NCBI GenBank assembly: GCA_029781535.1
Contig: JAKOWL010000250.1
Span: forward strand, 1-64,000
DNA length: 64,000 bases
Direction of reading: 5' to 3'
Origin: Pseudomonadota bacterium
Lineage (GTDB): Bacteria; Pseudomonadota; Gammaproteobacteria; Burkholderiales; Methylophilaceae
In this document: positions 32,241 to 43,085 of the stretch, piece by piece
How positions within the stretch are numbered: the stretch's first letter is position 1
How the letters are laid out: every line of letters begins with the position of its first letter
Program-made: the position numbers and the translations under genes
Notes under the pieces: model-generated
The model's input: only the letters and a program-made list of their open reading frames with translations
What the model was told of the DNA's origin: nothing
Database searches by the model: none

Positions 32241-33691
32241 TGACACAACTGATTGATATCGTCAAAAACTTCGGCAAAAACAAGCAGCATGTCCTTGTGA
32301 TTGGCGATGTGATGCTGGACCGTTATCTGATGGGTGAGGTCAGCCGTATTTCCCCCGAGGCCCCCGTACCTGTAGTCCTGGTAAAGAATGAACAACTACG
32401 GGCAGGTGGCGCAGCCAATGTCGCCGCAAACCTGGCATTACTTGAAATCCGGACGCATTTGATCGGCTGCGTCGGGGATGATGCCGAAGCAAACAACTTG
32501 ACCAAGCTCATTACAGCTACGGGCACTCAGGCCAGATTGATCAACAGCAAAACCCGTCCCACCATTGCCAAGACCCGCATCATTGGCGGCCACCAACAAA
32601 TGTTACGCTTAGACCAAGAGGACAGCACCATATTTTCTGCGGATGAGAATGCGGCCCTGATGGCTGCTGTAGAAGCGGAAATCGCCGCACAACCTGCCAT
32701 GGTCATTCTATCAGACTACGCCAAAGGTTTGCTCAGCGAAACGGTGTGCCAGCAAATCATCAGTCATTGCAAAGCCTACAAAATACCAGTGTTGGTAGAC
32801 CCTAAAGGTAAACAATATAGCAAATACCTAGGTGCTACCGCATTGACACCGAACAAGAAAGAAACTGCAGAAGCTTGCGGCACCTCTGCGCAAGACCTCG
32901 AGTTGATTAACAAGGCGATGCAATTAAAAGCGTCCCTGGAACTGGATTTCCTGGCAGTAACGCGCGGCGAGGAAGGCATCACGCTGATTGATGAAACGGC
33001 ACATCACTTGCCAGCCACAGCCAAACAAGTATTTGATGTTTCCGGTGCAGGTGATACGGTGATTGCGACTCTGGCGGCTGGACTGATGCATGACCTGCCC
33101 CCTTTGCAAAGTCTGGAACTTGCCAATATCACCGCAGGTGTCGTGGTGGGGAAACTAGGGACAGTCCCCATCACCAAGGCAGACTTACTGGACGCCCTTA
33201 CAGCCAAGCAGGGCAATGAACAAGCACATAAAATCTGTACGCTATCAGAACTGCTGGCTAAGGTAGAAACCTGGAAGCAAGCCAGCCAAAAAATCGTTTT
33301 CACCAATGGCTGTTTTGATTTGCTGCATGCAGGACATGTCACTTATCTGGAAGCCGCCAAAAAACGCGGTGACAAACTGATCCTAGGCTTGAACACCGAT
33401 CGCTCCGTGAGCGCGCTTAAAGGCCCGACGCGCCCAGTCGTGCATGAAAACGACCGTGCCCGCGTTCTGGCGGCACTAGAGAGCGTGGATGCCGTCATTC
33501 TATTTGACGAAGATACGCCATTGAATCTCATCAACGCTGTCAAGCCCAATGTGATTGCAAAAGGCAGCGACTACACGGCCGACCAAGTAGTGGGTGGCAA
33601 GGAAGTGCAAAGCTGGGGCGGTGAGATAGCGCTAATCGATTTGGTGGAAGGCCGCAGCACCAGCAATATCATTAAAAAAATGAATGCCTGA
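32240..33691 (+). CDS. hldE: Bifunctional heptose 7-phosphate kinase/heptose 1-phosphate adenylyltransferase
   Basis: PfkB-type N-terminal half and FTNGCFDLLHAGHVTYLE nucleotidyltransferase C-terminal half. Confidence 0.95.
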   Translation: MTQLIDIVKNFGKNKQHVLVIGDVMLDRYLMGEVSRISPEAPVPVVLVKNEQLRAGGAANVAANLALLEIRTHLIGCVGDDAEANNLTKLITATGTQARLINSKTRPTIAKTRIIGGHQQMLRLDQEDSTIFSADENAALMAAVEAEIAAQPAMVILSDYAKGLLSETVCQQIISHCKAYKIPVLVDPKGKQYSKYLGATALTPNKKETAEACGTSAQDLELINKAMQLKASLELDFLAVTRGEEGITLIDETAHHLPATAKQVFDVSGAGDTVIATLAAGLMHDLPPLQSLELANITAGVVVGKLGTVPITKADLLDALTAKQGNEQAHKICTLSELLAKVETWKQASQKIVFTNGCFDLLHAGHVTYLEAAKKRGDKLILGLNTDRSVSALKGPTRPVVHENDRARVLAALESVDAVILFDEDTPLNLINAVKPNVIAKGSDYTADQVVGGKEVQSWGGEIALIDLVEGRSTSNIIKKMNA

Positions 33692-34695
33692 TGGCGGAAA
33701 AGATCCTCATTCTTGGCCCCTCCTGGGTAGGCGACATGGTGTTGGCACAAAGCCTGTTCAAGACACTCAAAACGAATAAGCCAGACTGCCAGATAGATGT
33801 TGCCGCACCTGCGTGGACACTGCCCTTGCTGGAGCGCATGCCGGAAGTGAGCGAAAAGATCGCACTACCTTTCAGACATGGCGAGGCTGCCATCTGGCAA
33901 CGTATCAAATTCGGCAAGGCGCTGAAAGATAAAGGTTATACCCAGGCCATTATCCTTACCAACTCGTTCAAATCAGCCATCCTGCCTTGGGCAGCAGGCA
34001 TCCCCAGACGCACCAGTTTCTTAGGCGAGATGCGTTATGGGTTGATTAACGATATCCGTGCATTAGACAAAACCAAGCTAAAAAAAACGGTAGAGCGATT
34101 CGTAGCGCTTGGCTTGGATAAGGATGCTGCCTTGCCGCAGACATTGCCAATTCCCTCATTACAGGCATCGCCAGAAGCCGCATGGGTATTGGCTTCCAGA
34201 CATGGCATCTTGAACAACAAAAGCAGGATCTTAGGGCTATGCCCCGGTGCCGAATATGGAGAAGCAAAACGCTGGCCAACGGAATACTATGCGGAAGTCG
34301 CCAATCACGCGCTCAAAAACGGCTGGCAGGTAGTCCTGTTCGGATCGGAAAAAGACGTGCCCGTTACAGGACAAATCAACCAACTCGCGCAAAACCGCTG
34401 TGTGGACTTGGGCGGAAAAACCAAGCTGGGAGAAGCCATTGATATCATGTCCTTATGTGATACCGTTATTAGCAATGATTCTGGCCTGATGCACGTCGCC
34501 GCCGCATTGGACAGAAAACTGCTCGCCATTTTCGGCTCTTCAGACCCGTACCATACACCGCCGATGCATCCTGATGCGGTGATTGAATATCTTGGGCTGG
34601 AATGCAGCCCTTGTTTCAAGCGAGAATGTCCACTAGGACATTTGAATTGCCTGAAACAAATCACCCCTGAGCGGATTCAGGCTAGAATTGGTTAA
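33691..34695 (+). CDS. waaF: ADP-heptose:LPS heptosyltransferase II
   Basis: ILILGPSWVGDMVLAQSL; LCPGAEYGEAKRWP; SNDSGLMHVAAAL. Confidence 0.93.
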   Translation: MAEKILILGPSWVGDMVLAQSLFKTLKTNKPDCQIDVAAPAWTLPLLERMPEVSEKIALPFRHGEAAIWQRIKFGKALKDKGYTQAIILTNSFKSAILPWAAGIPRRTSFLGEMRYGLINDIRALDKTKLKKTVERFVALGLDKDAALPQTLPIPSLQASPEAAWVLASRHGILNNKSRILGLCPGAEYGEAKRWPTEYYAEVANHALKNGWQVVLFGSEKDVPVTGQINQLAQNRCVDLGGKTKLGEAIDIMSLCDTVISNDSGLMHVAAALDRKLLAIFGSSDPYHTPPMHPDAVIEYLGLECSPCFKRECPLGHLNCLKQITPERIQARIG

Positions 34696-36233
34696 TGATG
34701 CTTTCCTGGTTGAATAAATTAGATAAAATTGCGCCGTCAAAGATCTTTTGGTGGGTTATATCCATCAGCATGGTTATAGCGGCCTGGATACAATACATCC
34801 AGCATGGCTGGATCAACCCAGACTCTGTCTTGTACTTTGAGCAAGCGCGCTTAATATCGTTGGGCGATTGGCGCGGAGCATTTAAAGTATTTAACTGGCC
34901 TTTTTATGCGTTTTGTATCGCTTATACACACAAACTCACTACGCTCGGCATCCATACTTCGGCACAAGTTCTTAATATCATATTTTTTGGAGCCGCAACC
35001 GCTAGTTACTTAAAACTCATTCAATTAGCTGGAGGCACATCACGCGCCATGTTTTGTGGTGCGCTTGTTTTGTTTGGTGCTCAGTATATTGTTGGGGATG
35101 TTTTAGGGATGCTGATGCGAGATGAAGGATTTTGGGCATTCTTCCTAGCTAGCCTTGTTTTCCTTATCCAATACATACAACACCAGCGAACCCGCGATGC
35201 AATCTTCTGGCAAATATGCATCATAGTCGCAACCTTGTTCAGGATAGAGGCCATTTGCTACCTGTTGGGATTGCCTTTTGCGCTTTTCTTTATACCAAAT
35301 CAGTCATGGCAAAACAGGTTGCAGCATGTTATTCGCACATATTCAATCAGCCTCTTTATGCTGGCCGTCATTTTTATGGTTATATTGCTCAATCCTGACT
35401 TGAGCATGAAAAACTTTGGCCGCCTGCAAGAAGTCTTTAGCCTAAACTTATATAACGAGTTTACCGCTCACTTGAAAGAAAAATCGAACATCATGGCGGA
35501 CCAGGTATTAGGAAAGCATCTTTCAGAATATGCTGTCCCTGGCCTGCTAATCACTTTCATTTATGCCATTCTCTCAAAAATCATTTCTGCGGCAGGTATC
35601 ATTCCTAGTGCGCTTAATGTTTATGGGGCTCGACAAGGCCATCATCAAACTATAGAAAATAACACCTATTTCATACTGAGTGCAGCCGCCACCATTGCAA
35701 TTATCAGCATGGCGCTCATCATCACCAAAGTCTTCGTTTTATCAGGACGCTATGTAGTTGCATTAAGCTGGATTCTGATGATATGGGCAGCAATCTACTT
35801 GGCTGAAATGTTTAAAACATCCAACAAAAAACTATTAAAAATTGGTGTTCTGATTCTCATGTTGCTCTGCCTAGGCCTAGTAAAAAACATATGGCCTAAA
35901 CGCGAAGGCTACAATTACATGCAGGATGCCGCAGCATGGTTGCAGCAGCAAAACACCACTCCTGATTATGTATTCTATGATGATTCCAGAATGCGCTACT
36001 ATGCAGGCGCGCCTTTTATTGGCACTTGGGATGACAATTGGATAGTCGCAAAATCCGCAATCGATGATAATAACATCAATCAATACGATTATTTGGTGAT
36101 TAGTTTATCCAGTAGCCATGCAGAACGTGAGGCTTATATTAAAAAAACTTTGACGCAATACCATGAAATCCAACGATTTTACCCCCCAAGAAGAGTCAAA
36201 TGTATTGTTATTTACAAAAAAAATAATGGCTAA
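34695..36233 (+). CDS. Polytopic membrane protein, probable GT-C type glycosyltransferase
   Basis: 512 aa, many TM helices; INPDSVLYFEQARL loop; translationally coupled to waaF (TAATG). Confidence 0.6.
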   Translation: MMLSWLNKLDKIAPSKIFWWVISISMVIAAWIQYIQHGWINPDSVLYFEQARLISLGDWRGAFKVFNWPFYAFCIAYTHKLTTLGIHTSAQVLNIIFFGAATASYLKLIQLAGGTSRAMFCGALVLFGAQYIVGDVLGMLMRDEGFWAFFLASLVFLIQYIQHQRTRDAIFWQICIIVATLFRIEAICYLLGLPFALFFIPNQSWQNRLQHVIRTYSISLFMLAVIFMVILLNPDLSMKNFGRLQEVFSLNLYNEFTAHLKEKSNIMADQVLGKHLSEYAVPGLLITFIYAILSKIISAAGIIPSALNVYGARQGHHQTIENNTYFILSAAATIAIISMALIITKVFVLSGRYVVALSWILMIWAAIYLAEMFKTSNKKLLKIGVLILMLLCLGLVKNIWPKREGYNYMQDAAAWLQQQNTTPDYVFYDDSRMRYYAGAPFIGTWDDNWIVAKSAIDDNNINQYDYLVISLSSSHAEREAYIKKTLTQYHEIQRFYPPRRVKCIVIYKKNNG

Positions 36234-36432
36234 GATCTTGTTATCTTAAATGCTTTATGTAAAACATTTACAATGTTATCAAAGCCGAGTTATGTATTAA
36301 CTCACCATCCAAACAGGCAAAAAAACTTTAGAAAAATATTGAACAAACTATCCTTGGGCGACCGATTTACTCAAACATACAAAATCAATTACTAGGATGA
36401 ACAGCAAAAAGAGCCGTTAAAGAGCTAATGCA

Positions 36433-37485
36433 CTATGCTTCTGCTGTCATTTTTTGTAACAATAATTTGGCCCGGCTTTCCCATGTGTGCTTTTTCAAAA
36501 AGGTTTCATGTCCATTACGCGCGATTGCATGCCTTTTTTCAGGGTTCTGTAGATAATAGTCCACTTTCTTAGCAAGTTCTTTAGAGCTACGGAAAACATC
36601 CAGTTCTTCACCAATGTCAAATAGTTCTGCAACTTCATCACAATAATCCGTCAGCAGGAAACATCCAGCCGCCAGAGCTTCAAATATCCTGAGATTCACA
36701 CCAGTCTCGGCACCATAAAACTGGGTGCGAGTAATATTCAGCACGATTTTGGCATCTGCCAAATACTGATATAGCTCTTCACCCCAAATAGAGACGTCCT
36801 TGACGTTTGCCTTAAGTTCCTCGGAAATAAGCGGGTAATTCCGTTTCCAACGATCCCCGTAAACTGTAACCTTAGCTTTAATCTGTTCCAAGAGAAAAAT
36901 ACGCCGCAAATCACAACTACCCACAAACAGCACGTCGTATTGCGGCATCTCAACCTGCGGCATAGAAATCTTGCTTGCGCCAAATGGCAAGAAAGTTGCC
37001 GGAAGTCGTTTGGTTTCGCTAAAGAAACGCGTTGTTATCTTTGAAAAAGAAAATATGTGATCGTAAATGGCCAGTTCATTCTCTATAAAAAAAATAAACT
37101 CCCGACGTTTTGCGTAAAGATTGCAGCTATCCGTATCATACAAAAACAATTTAAAATCGTACTTTGCTTTGAGTTTAGTCACAAATTCTGGAGACAGATA
37201 TTTGTAAATGAACCCAACCACCAACACAATTGTTGGCTGCTCCTGCGCTAGATATGCCTCAAACTTCCCCTCATCCAGCTTAGGAAAATGATAGAAACTA
37301 TCTTTGCTTTCCCATCTGTTAAATGCCTTTGTAAACGCCGACCTGAAGGCATAAAACAACTTGGGCGAGAGCCTGCGCAAATCAACATATTTGGTATCAA
37401 CTCCCGTGCGGCTGATTGCATCCTTAAGTTCCCGCCCCAAAGGCACTCCGCCAATGCCATCAAGCAACACTAATTTCTCAGTCAT
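36433..37485 (-). CDS. CgeB-like glycosyltransferase
   Basis: YDVLFVGSCDLRRI; GVNLRIFEALAAGCFLLTDYCDEV; start chosen at MTEKLVLL. Confidence 0.7.
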   Translation of the reverse strand: MTEKLVLLDGIGGVPLGRELKDAISRTGVDTKYVDLRRLSPKLFYAFRSAFTKAFNRWESKDSFYHFPKLDEGKFEAYLAQEQPTIVLVVGFIYKYLSPEFVTKLKAKYDFKLFLYDTDSCNLYAKRREFIFFIENELAIYDHIFSFSKITTRFFSETKRLPATFLPFGASKISMPQVEMPQYDVLFVGSCDLRRIFLLEQIKAKVTVYGDRWKRNYPLISEELKANVKDVSIWGEELYQYLADAKIVLNITRTQFYGAETGVNLRIFEALAAGCFLLTDYCDEVAELFDIGEELDVFRSSKELAKKVDYYLQNPEKRHAIARNGHETFLKKHTWESRAKLLLQKMTAEA

Positions 37486-38338
37486 GCCGTGACTTTGAGA
37501 GAAATCGAAATTGCGCAAAGACCTGCTGATAGCGTGCAAGTACAAAATACACATTCGAGTAATGTTTGTGCGGATCAAAGTCAGACAAACACCAATCATT
37601 GGCAAATAGCTTGAAATATAGACGCCTTGCTATACCATATAGTCCTTGAGGATGTACCTTCTTATTGCCGGTGTAAGTTAGAGAATAACATCTATAGCCT
37701 TTAAATATTTCCTCGAACATTCTGGTGTTCAAGAAGGTTTGTGCTACTTGCACGCTTTTCCACTCTAGCAGCATAAGAGGTTGAAACTTATTAATCGTTT
37801 CACGCAAACCTTGAATCGCTAAAACCTCATGTCCCTCAACATCCATTTTAATAAAGTTTACTTTGGCATCTGGATGATATCTTGCAAGGTAATCATCGCC
37901 GGTTTCAACATTGATCTGAAGCCGCTCTCCCTCACCCGATTTTACCTCCAAGCTGGAGGAACCTAGATTTCCGTTGAGAGGGATAAAAATTTCGGGCATT
38001 CTTTGCATATCAGATAAGCCTATGTTTACTGCGGTCGCATTAACTATTTGATTTTGCTGCAAGTTAGTCTTCAACACCTCAAATATGAACTTAATTGGCT
38101 CAAACGCGATTAGGTTTTCAGAATACCGTGCGATTACCAATGCATGATTGCCAATGTTAGCACCCACATCAAGACTCGTATGTGGCTTTATTTTTGCAAG
38201 CACTTCGGACAGAGAATTCAGCGTATTGCTATCATATTCGCCATTTTTCTGCGCTTCTTTAGTAATAGAATCTTTTGCAAAAGCATTAAGAATGTAACCT
38301 CTTTTTGTTTTTAGTTGTATTGTTCGTCTCATTTGCAT
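37478..38338 (-). CDS. FkbM family methyltransferase
   Basis: SLDVGANIGNHALVIAR...FIKMDVEGHEVLAIQG; start chosen at MQMRRTIQ. Confidence 0.8.
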   Translation of the reverse strand: MQMRRTIQLKTKRGYILNAFAKDSITKEAQKNGEYDSNTLNSLSEVLAKIKPHTSLDVGANIGNHALVIARYSENLIAFEPIKFIFEVLKTNLQQNQIVNATAVNIGLSDMQRMPEIFIPLNGNLGSSSLEVKSGEGERLQINVETGDDYLARYHPDAKVNFIKMDVEGHEVLAIQGLRETINKFQPLMLLEWKSVQVAQTFLNTRMFEEIFKGYRCYSLTYTGNKKVHPQGLYGIARRLYFKLFANDWCLSDFDPHKHYSNVYFVLARYQQVFAQFRFLSKSRHD

Positions 38339-38346
38339 ATCAATCA

Positions 38347-39447
38347 CTATTGGGCCACTAGCTTTTTTACGAAGGGCATCTGCCAAAAGTTTACACGCGC
38401 TGCTTCATCACTGAACACGGAGCTTAATATAACTTGCTGCACAGGCTGTGTGTCGTTTTTTTTAATTCCGACAGATTTTCCTAAAGCATCTGCAAGTGCT
38501 ATTGAATCACCCAGCTTAAATAATAGCCCCGCATTACCCGCTATCTCCGCCCCACCACCACAATCGCTGCATATCAGCGGAACCTCGGCGGCCATCGCTT
38601 CCAGTAAGACCATACCAAATGGCTCGTGATCGGACGTCAACACGAACACATCAAATGCTTTGAAATACCGCTTGGCATTGGGTACATTACCAGTAAACAC
38701 CACGGATTCATTGACGCCAAGCTCCACAGCGAGGCGCTTGAGATCCGCTTCCAATGGCCCTTTCCCTATAATCACCAATTTGGTATTGGCAGGCAATTTT
38801 GACAAGGCTAGCCGAAACCCTCGCAATAGCGTTGCCTGATCTTTATCGCGATGCAACCGCCCGACATTGCCAACCACCCATGCATCCTGAGGAAGTCCAA
38901 GTGCGTGGCGGGCTTCTTGTCTTGATATTTGTATGCTCTGTAAGGCTTGTACATCGATATGGTTATAGAACGTTTGTATTCTTTCTGCAGGCCAGCCAGA
39001 TAGATATAGCCGAATCTCATCACGCACAGAGTCCGATACAGCCAATATATGTATACGCTTTTGGAACAAATTGACCATCAGCCTGCGAGAAAAGCGTTTG
39101 AAATCACCGTAGTTATGACGGATGCTGATGACTGGAACTGACGTTGCAAGCAGAGCCACATAAGTCGGTTTGGCGCGATGCGCGATACAAAATTCAAACT
39201 GATATTTTTGATGCAGCGCCCTGATCTTTTTTATTGCGCCAAGCTTGAGTCCAGAAACATCTTTACTTTCATATTCCAGAAAGATGACCTCTCCATGTCC
39301 TACTTCTTTGGCGACATCAGGATCTGCCTTGCCAGTTAAAAAAACTGTCAGGATCTTGTAGTTACTATTTTTAAATAAGACTGCATATTGCCTGGCACAA
39401 TCCAGAAAAGGTGGATAGTAACAATGGCTAATTTGCAAAACCCACAA
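38347..39447 (-). CDS. Glycosyltransferase family 4
   Basis: VGNVGRLHRDKDQATLLRGF; TSDHEPFGMVLLEAMAAEVPLICSD. Confidence 0.85.
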   Translation of the reverse strand: MWVLQISHCYYPPFLDCARQYAVLFKNSNYKILTVFLTGKADPDVAKEVGHGEVIFLEYESKDVSGLKLGAIKKIRALHQKYQFEFCIAHRAKPTYVALLATSVPVISIRHNYGDFKRFSRRLMVNLFQKRIHILAVSDSVRDEIRLYLSGWPAERIQTFYNHIDVQALQSIQISRQEARHALGLPQDAWVVGNVGRLHRDKDQATLLRGFRLALSKLPANTKLVIIGKGPLEADLKRLAVELGVNESVVFTGNVPNAKRYFKAFDVFVLTSDHEPFGMVLLEAMAAEVPLICSDCGGGAEIAGNAGLLFKLGDSIALADALGKSVGIKKNDTQPVQQVILSSVFSDEAARVNFWQMPFVKKLVAQ

Positions 39448-39471
39448 GATGGAATCCTTTGATTATGTCTG

Positions 39472-40494
39472 CTAAATATCGTATCGATAATACGACCGAT
39501 ACCAGTTAGTAAATTTTTCTATTCCTGACTGCAAATCGGTATTCGGCTTAAATCCTACCCAGCTCTCCAAAGCAGTCGTATCGGCATAAGTTGCCTTCAC
39601 ATCACCTGCCTGCATTGGCAAAAACTCTTTTTCAGCAGTTTTTCCCAATGCTTTTTCCAGCGTTCCAATGAAATCCAGCAGTTTCTCAGGCTGACTATTG
39701 CCAATATTGAAAACGCGATATGGTGCATTGCTGGTTGATGCCTTTGGCAAACCGGTATCAAAATCAGGGTCTGGAGTAGCAGGTTTATCCAGCACGCGCA
39801 CTACGCCTTCAATGATGTCATCGACATAGGTAAAGTCGCGCATCATGTCACCATGATTAAATACCTGGATTGGCTTGTCATTCAGGATGGCATTTGCGAA
39901 CAAGAAGGGCGACATGTCTGGCCTTCCCCAAGGTCCATAGACGGTAAAGAAACGTAAGCCTGTGGTTGGCAATCGGTATAGATGGCTATAGGTATGCGCC
40001 ATCAACTCATTCGCCTTTTTGGTGGCAGCATAGAGACTTACCGGGTGATCGACAGCGTCGTCTTCACTAAATGGAAGTTTGGTGTTGCCACCATAGACGC
40101 TGGATGAGCTAGCGTAAACTAAATGCTCCACATGATGATGCCGGCATCCCTCTAGAATATTGGTGAATGCTACCAGATTGCTACTGGCATAGGCATGCGG
40201 GTTCTTTAATGAATAACGCACCCCTGCTTGCGCTGCCAAATGCACGACACGCTCTGGCCTTTCAGAAACAAACAATGCCTCGGTAGCTGGCGTATCTGCC
40301 AAATCCAGTTTAATGAACTTGAGGTTATGCTGATTTGGGTTCGCTTTGAGCGATTCAAGCCTGGCCTCTTTGAGGCTTACTTCGTAATAATCATTCAGGT
40401 TATCCACGCCAATCACCGTATCACCCCTTTCCAGCAAATGCTGAGCCAAGTGATACCCAATGAAACCTGCAACCCCTGTAACCAAAACTTTCAC
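39472..40494 (-). CDS. NAD-dependent sugar epimerase, UDP-glucuronate 4-epimerase-like
   Basis: [69 protein letters not shown]. Confidence 0.8.
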   Translation of the reverse strand: MKVLVTGVAGFIGYHLAQHLLERGDTVIGVDNLNDYYEVSLKEARLESLKANPNQHNLKFIKLDLADTPATEALFVSERPERVVHLAAQAGVRYSLKNPHAYASSNLVAFTNILEGCRHHHVEHLVYASSSSVYGGNTKLPFSEDDAVDHPVSLYAATKKANELMAHTYSHLYRLPTTGLRFFTVYGPWGRPDMSPFLFANAILNDKPIQVFNHGDMMRDFTYVDDIIEGVVRVLDKPATPDPDFDTGLPKASTSNAPYRVFNIGNSQPEKLLDFIGTLEKALGKTAEKEFLPMQAGDVKATYADTTALESWVGFKPNTDLQSGIEKFTNWYRSYYRYDI

Positions 40495-40514
40495 TATCTC
40501 TACCCGCTAATATC

Positions 40515-41948
40515 TTAATTGGCGCCAGTATGACACATCGAGCCGAATCCCAATACCACCAATTTCTTTTTCCGCTTCAGGTAAGGCTCAAACTCCTCCA
40601 GCCTACATGCTGCTGAAAAATTATCAGCAACATCAATATCTTCGGCTAAAAGCATGAAATTTTGCTGTTTCTGCCTGAATGCATTCCATTCTTGTTTATC
40701 CAACAGTACCACCGGCTTATTTGAATAAAAAATCAAACGGCTATCAATGCTCTTATATGCATACAGTCTGTCAGCACTTACTTTTTGACTCCATTGTTGG
40801 AATTCAGGGAAAGCGGAAATCCTATAATTAAACACATGCGCTTCAAAAGCCACATAAAAGATCGCTATAGTTGCTGGCATCAGGATGACTAAAGCATTCA
40901 TCAGTTTTTTCATGGACAAACTGGCTGCTTCATATAACCTCGACAAATGGATACCCAAGAGAATCGCAATCACCGGATAAACTGGAAGTAGATATTTGGC
41001 ATGCTTGTTACTGAATAGCGAAAAAACCAGTATTGGCACAATCGTTGCGGCTGCCAAAATGAGCAGATTCCTTTGCTTCTGAATCCCTTTAAAACTCTTG
41101 TCGGGTTTAACAAGAAACAATCCAACCAGAAATAGAAAGTCAACGACGATCCACCCAAGGTAACTTAACAAAGGTTTCACGTTATTATCACCCTGCATCT
41201 TCTCCACCATGTCACGTTTCACGATCTGCGACCAAATGTCAGGGCCAAGTTTGAGGGTCACTATGGCATACCATGACAACGCCACCAGAAAGAACAGCAC
41301 CCAAGCTTTCCAATCTTGCATGAACCTTTTCAAGGCCTCATCTCTTGTCCAAACTGACAATATCAATAAAGGCAATGTGACAAACAGCATGGCGACCGGA
41401 CCTTTGGTCAGCACTGCAAGGCCTAGCAAGCTGTAACTCAAATATAGCCAGATTCGCTTGTGTTGCTGTTCCATATAGAGGATGGCTGAGATCAGAGAGC
41501 CAAAGCATAATAAGGTAAGCAACATTTCAATTTCTGCTCGGCGTGCCAACATGGCAAATCCGAGATTTGCCACAAGCAAAGCCATAGCGCATACACTGGC
41601 CACAACTCCATAGCGTTGCCTAGTGAAGCGATAAACGATTCCCAGTACGGCAGCCGCAGCAATTGCAGATGGCAGACGCAAGGTCCATTCGTTAAGGGTA
41701 CCAAACACTTCGGAGATCGACATTGAGAACCAATAGAACAACGGAGGCTTTGTGAGGTAAAGCTCACCATTCAAGCGCGGCAATAACCAGTCTTTGGTTT
41801 GGAACATCTCTTTAACGACTAATGCGCGCCTCCCTTCATTCAGAGACATCAGCTGTAAACTGCCGAGTCCCCAGAACAAGGTCAGGAAAGCACAGACCAC
41901 CACAAACCAGAAGAAATACTTGAACTGGTGGGTATATGAATTATTCAA
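40515..41948 (-). CDS. ArnT-like (GT39/83) membrane glycosyltransferase
   Basis: NEGRRALVVKEMFQTKDWLLPRLNGELYLTKPPLFYW. Confidence 0.82.
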   Translation of the reverse strand: MNNSYTHQFKYFFWFVVVCAFLTLFWGLGSLQLMSLNEGRRALVVKEMFQTKDWLLPRLNGELYLTKPPLFYWFSMSISEVFGTLNEWTLRLPSAIAAAAVLGIVYRFTRQRYGVVASVCAMALLVANLGFAMLARRAEIEMLLTLLCFGSLISAILYMEQQHKRIWLYLSYSLLGLAVLTKGPVAMLFVTLPLLILSVWTRDEALKRFMQDWKAWVLFFLVALSWYAIVTLKLGPDIWSQIVKRDMVEKMQGDNNVKPLLSYLGWIVVDFLFLVGLFLVKPDKSFKGIQKQRNLLILAAATIVPILVFSLFSNKHAKYLLPVYPVIAILLGIHLSRLYEAASLSMKKLMNALVILMPATIAIFYVAFEAHVFNYRISAFPEFQQWSQKVSADRLYAYKSIDSRLIFYSNKPVVLLDKQEWNAFRQKQQNFMLLAEDIDVADNFSAACRLEEFEPYLKRKKKLVVLGFGSMCHTGAN

Positions 41949-41960
41949 GATGCTGAAAGA

Positions 41961-42323
41961 TCAATGAGGTTTATGTTGAGCCCGTCGAGCGTGGCGTTTG
42001 ATCAACACCAGGTTACGCGCATAGACAATCGTGCCGGGCATTTGGCCGAGAATGATGACAGGATCAATACGATGTATGCCATATGCCAATACGATTAACC
42101 CGCCTAACAAACTCAAATACCAGAAACTAACTGGGATCAAGCTTTGCTGATGTTTTTCGCTATGTATCCACTGCACGATAAAACGCATCATAAACAGACA
42201 CTGTCCGACCAAGCCGATACCCACCCACACCAAATCAGTGGTTGAGATACCCGCAATATAGTGATCAACCGCATTGACGATATGCGAAAAATACATACCT
42301 ATGCCATCATTGACAATTTGCAT
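41961..42323 (-). CDS. Lipid A biosynthesis N-terminal (LAB_N) domain membrane protein
   Basis: GQCLFMMRFIVQWIHSEKHQQSLIPVSFWYLSLLGG. Confidence 0.8.
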   Translation of the reverse strand: MQIVNDGIGMYFSHIVNAVDHYIAGISTTDLVWVGIGLVGQCLFMMRFIVQWIHSEKHQQSLIPVSFWYLSLLGGLIVLAYGIHRIDPVIILGQMPGTIVYARNLVLIKRHARRAQHKPH

Positions 42324-42325
42324 GA

Positions 42326-43057
42326 TTAAATCACCTTATCTTCCGTTGCCTGTGGAATCTTGGCGCGGCGTTGTAACCAGGCTACGCCAAACAAATCCAC
42401 AATCCCCACCATCAGCCTGTCCAAGGTACCATAGTTGGATTTTCCATGTTCACGATTCCGATGACCAACATGCACAGAGGCGATTCTCCCGCCGCGGCGT
42501 TTAATCAAGGCAGGCAAGAAGCGATGCATGTGATCAAAATAAGGTAAATCCAGAAACGCCGCCCGGCTGAATAGCTTCAAACCACAGCCTGTATCAGGTG
42601 TATCGTCACGCAACATTTTGGACCGTACCGTATTTGCAATGACAGATGACATTCTCTTTACCCAAGTATCACGGCGGCTCTGGCGCCTGTTACCGCCCAC
42701 CAACTCTATACCATCCCCAAGAGCTCCCATCAGTTTAGGAATGTCAGCGGGGTCGTTCTGACCATCGCCATCCAGCGTAGCAACCCATTCATATTTGGCA
42801 AATTTGACTCCGGTTCTAACCGCAGTACTTTGTCCACAGCTTTTTGCATGGCGAACAATCCTAAGCTGCGGATATTGCTGTTGAAGTGTTTTAAGCCTTT
42901 CATAAGTTGCATCCGTACTACCATCATCGACATAAATGATTTCGTGCTCTATAACCGGCTTCAGTGCCGAATCAATTTCGCCAATCAAGCTTGCGACATT
43001 ATCCTGCTCATTGCGTACAGGCACCACGACAGAAAGTTGTTTTATCGGAGAAGACAC
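42326..43057 (-). CDS. GT2 polyprenyl-phosphate glycosyltransferase (ArnC/DPM1-like)
   Basis: LSVVVPVRNEQDNVASLIGEI; YVDDGSTDATYERL; TLDGDGQNDPADIPKL. Confidence 0.88.
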   Translation of the reverse strand: MSSPIKQLSVVVPVRNEQDNVASLIGEIDSALKPVIEHEIIYVDDGSTDATYERLKTLQQQYPQLRIVRHAKSCGQSTAVRTGVKFAKYEWVATLDGDGQNDPADIPKLMGALGDGIELVGGNRRQSRRDTWVKRMSSVIANTVRSKMLRDDTPDTGCGLKLFSRAAFLDLPYFDHMHRFLPALIKRRGGRIASVHVGHRNREHGKSNYGTLDRLMVGIVDLFGVAWLQRRAKIPQATEDKVI

Positions 43058-43085
43058 GAGCTACCTTTCAGGGGTTGTCTATCAG

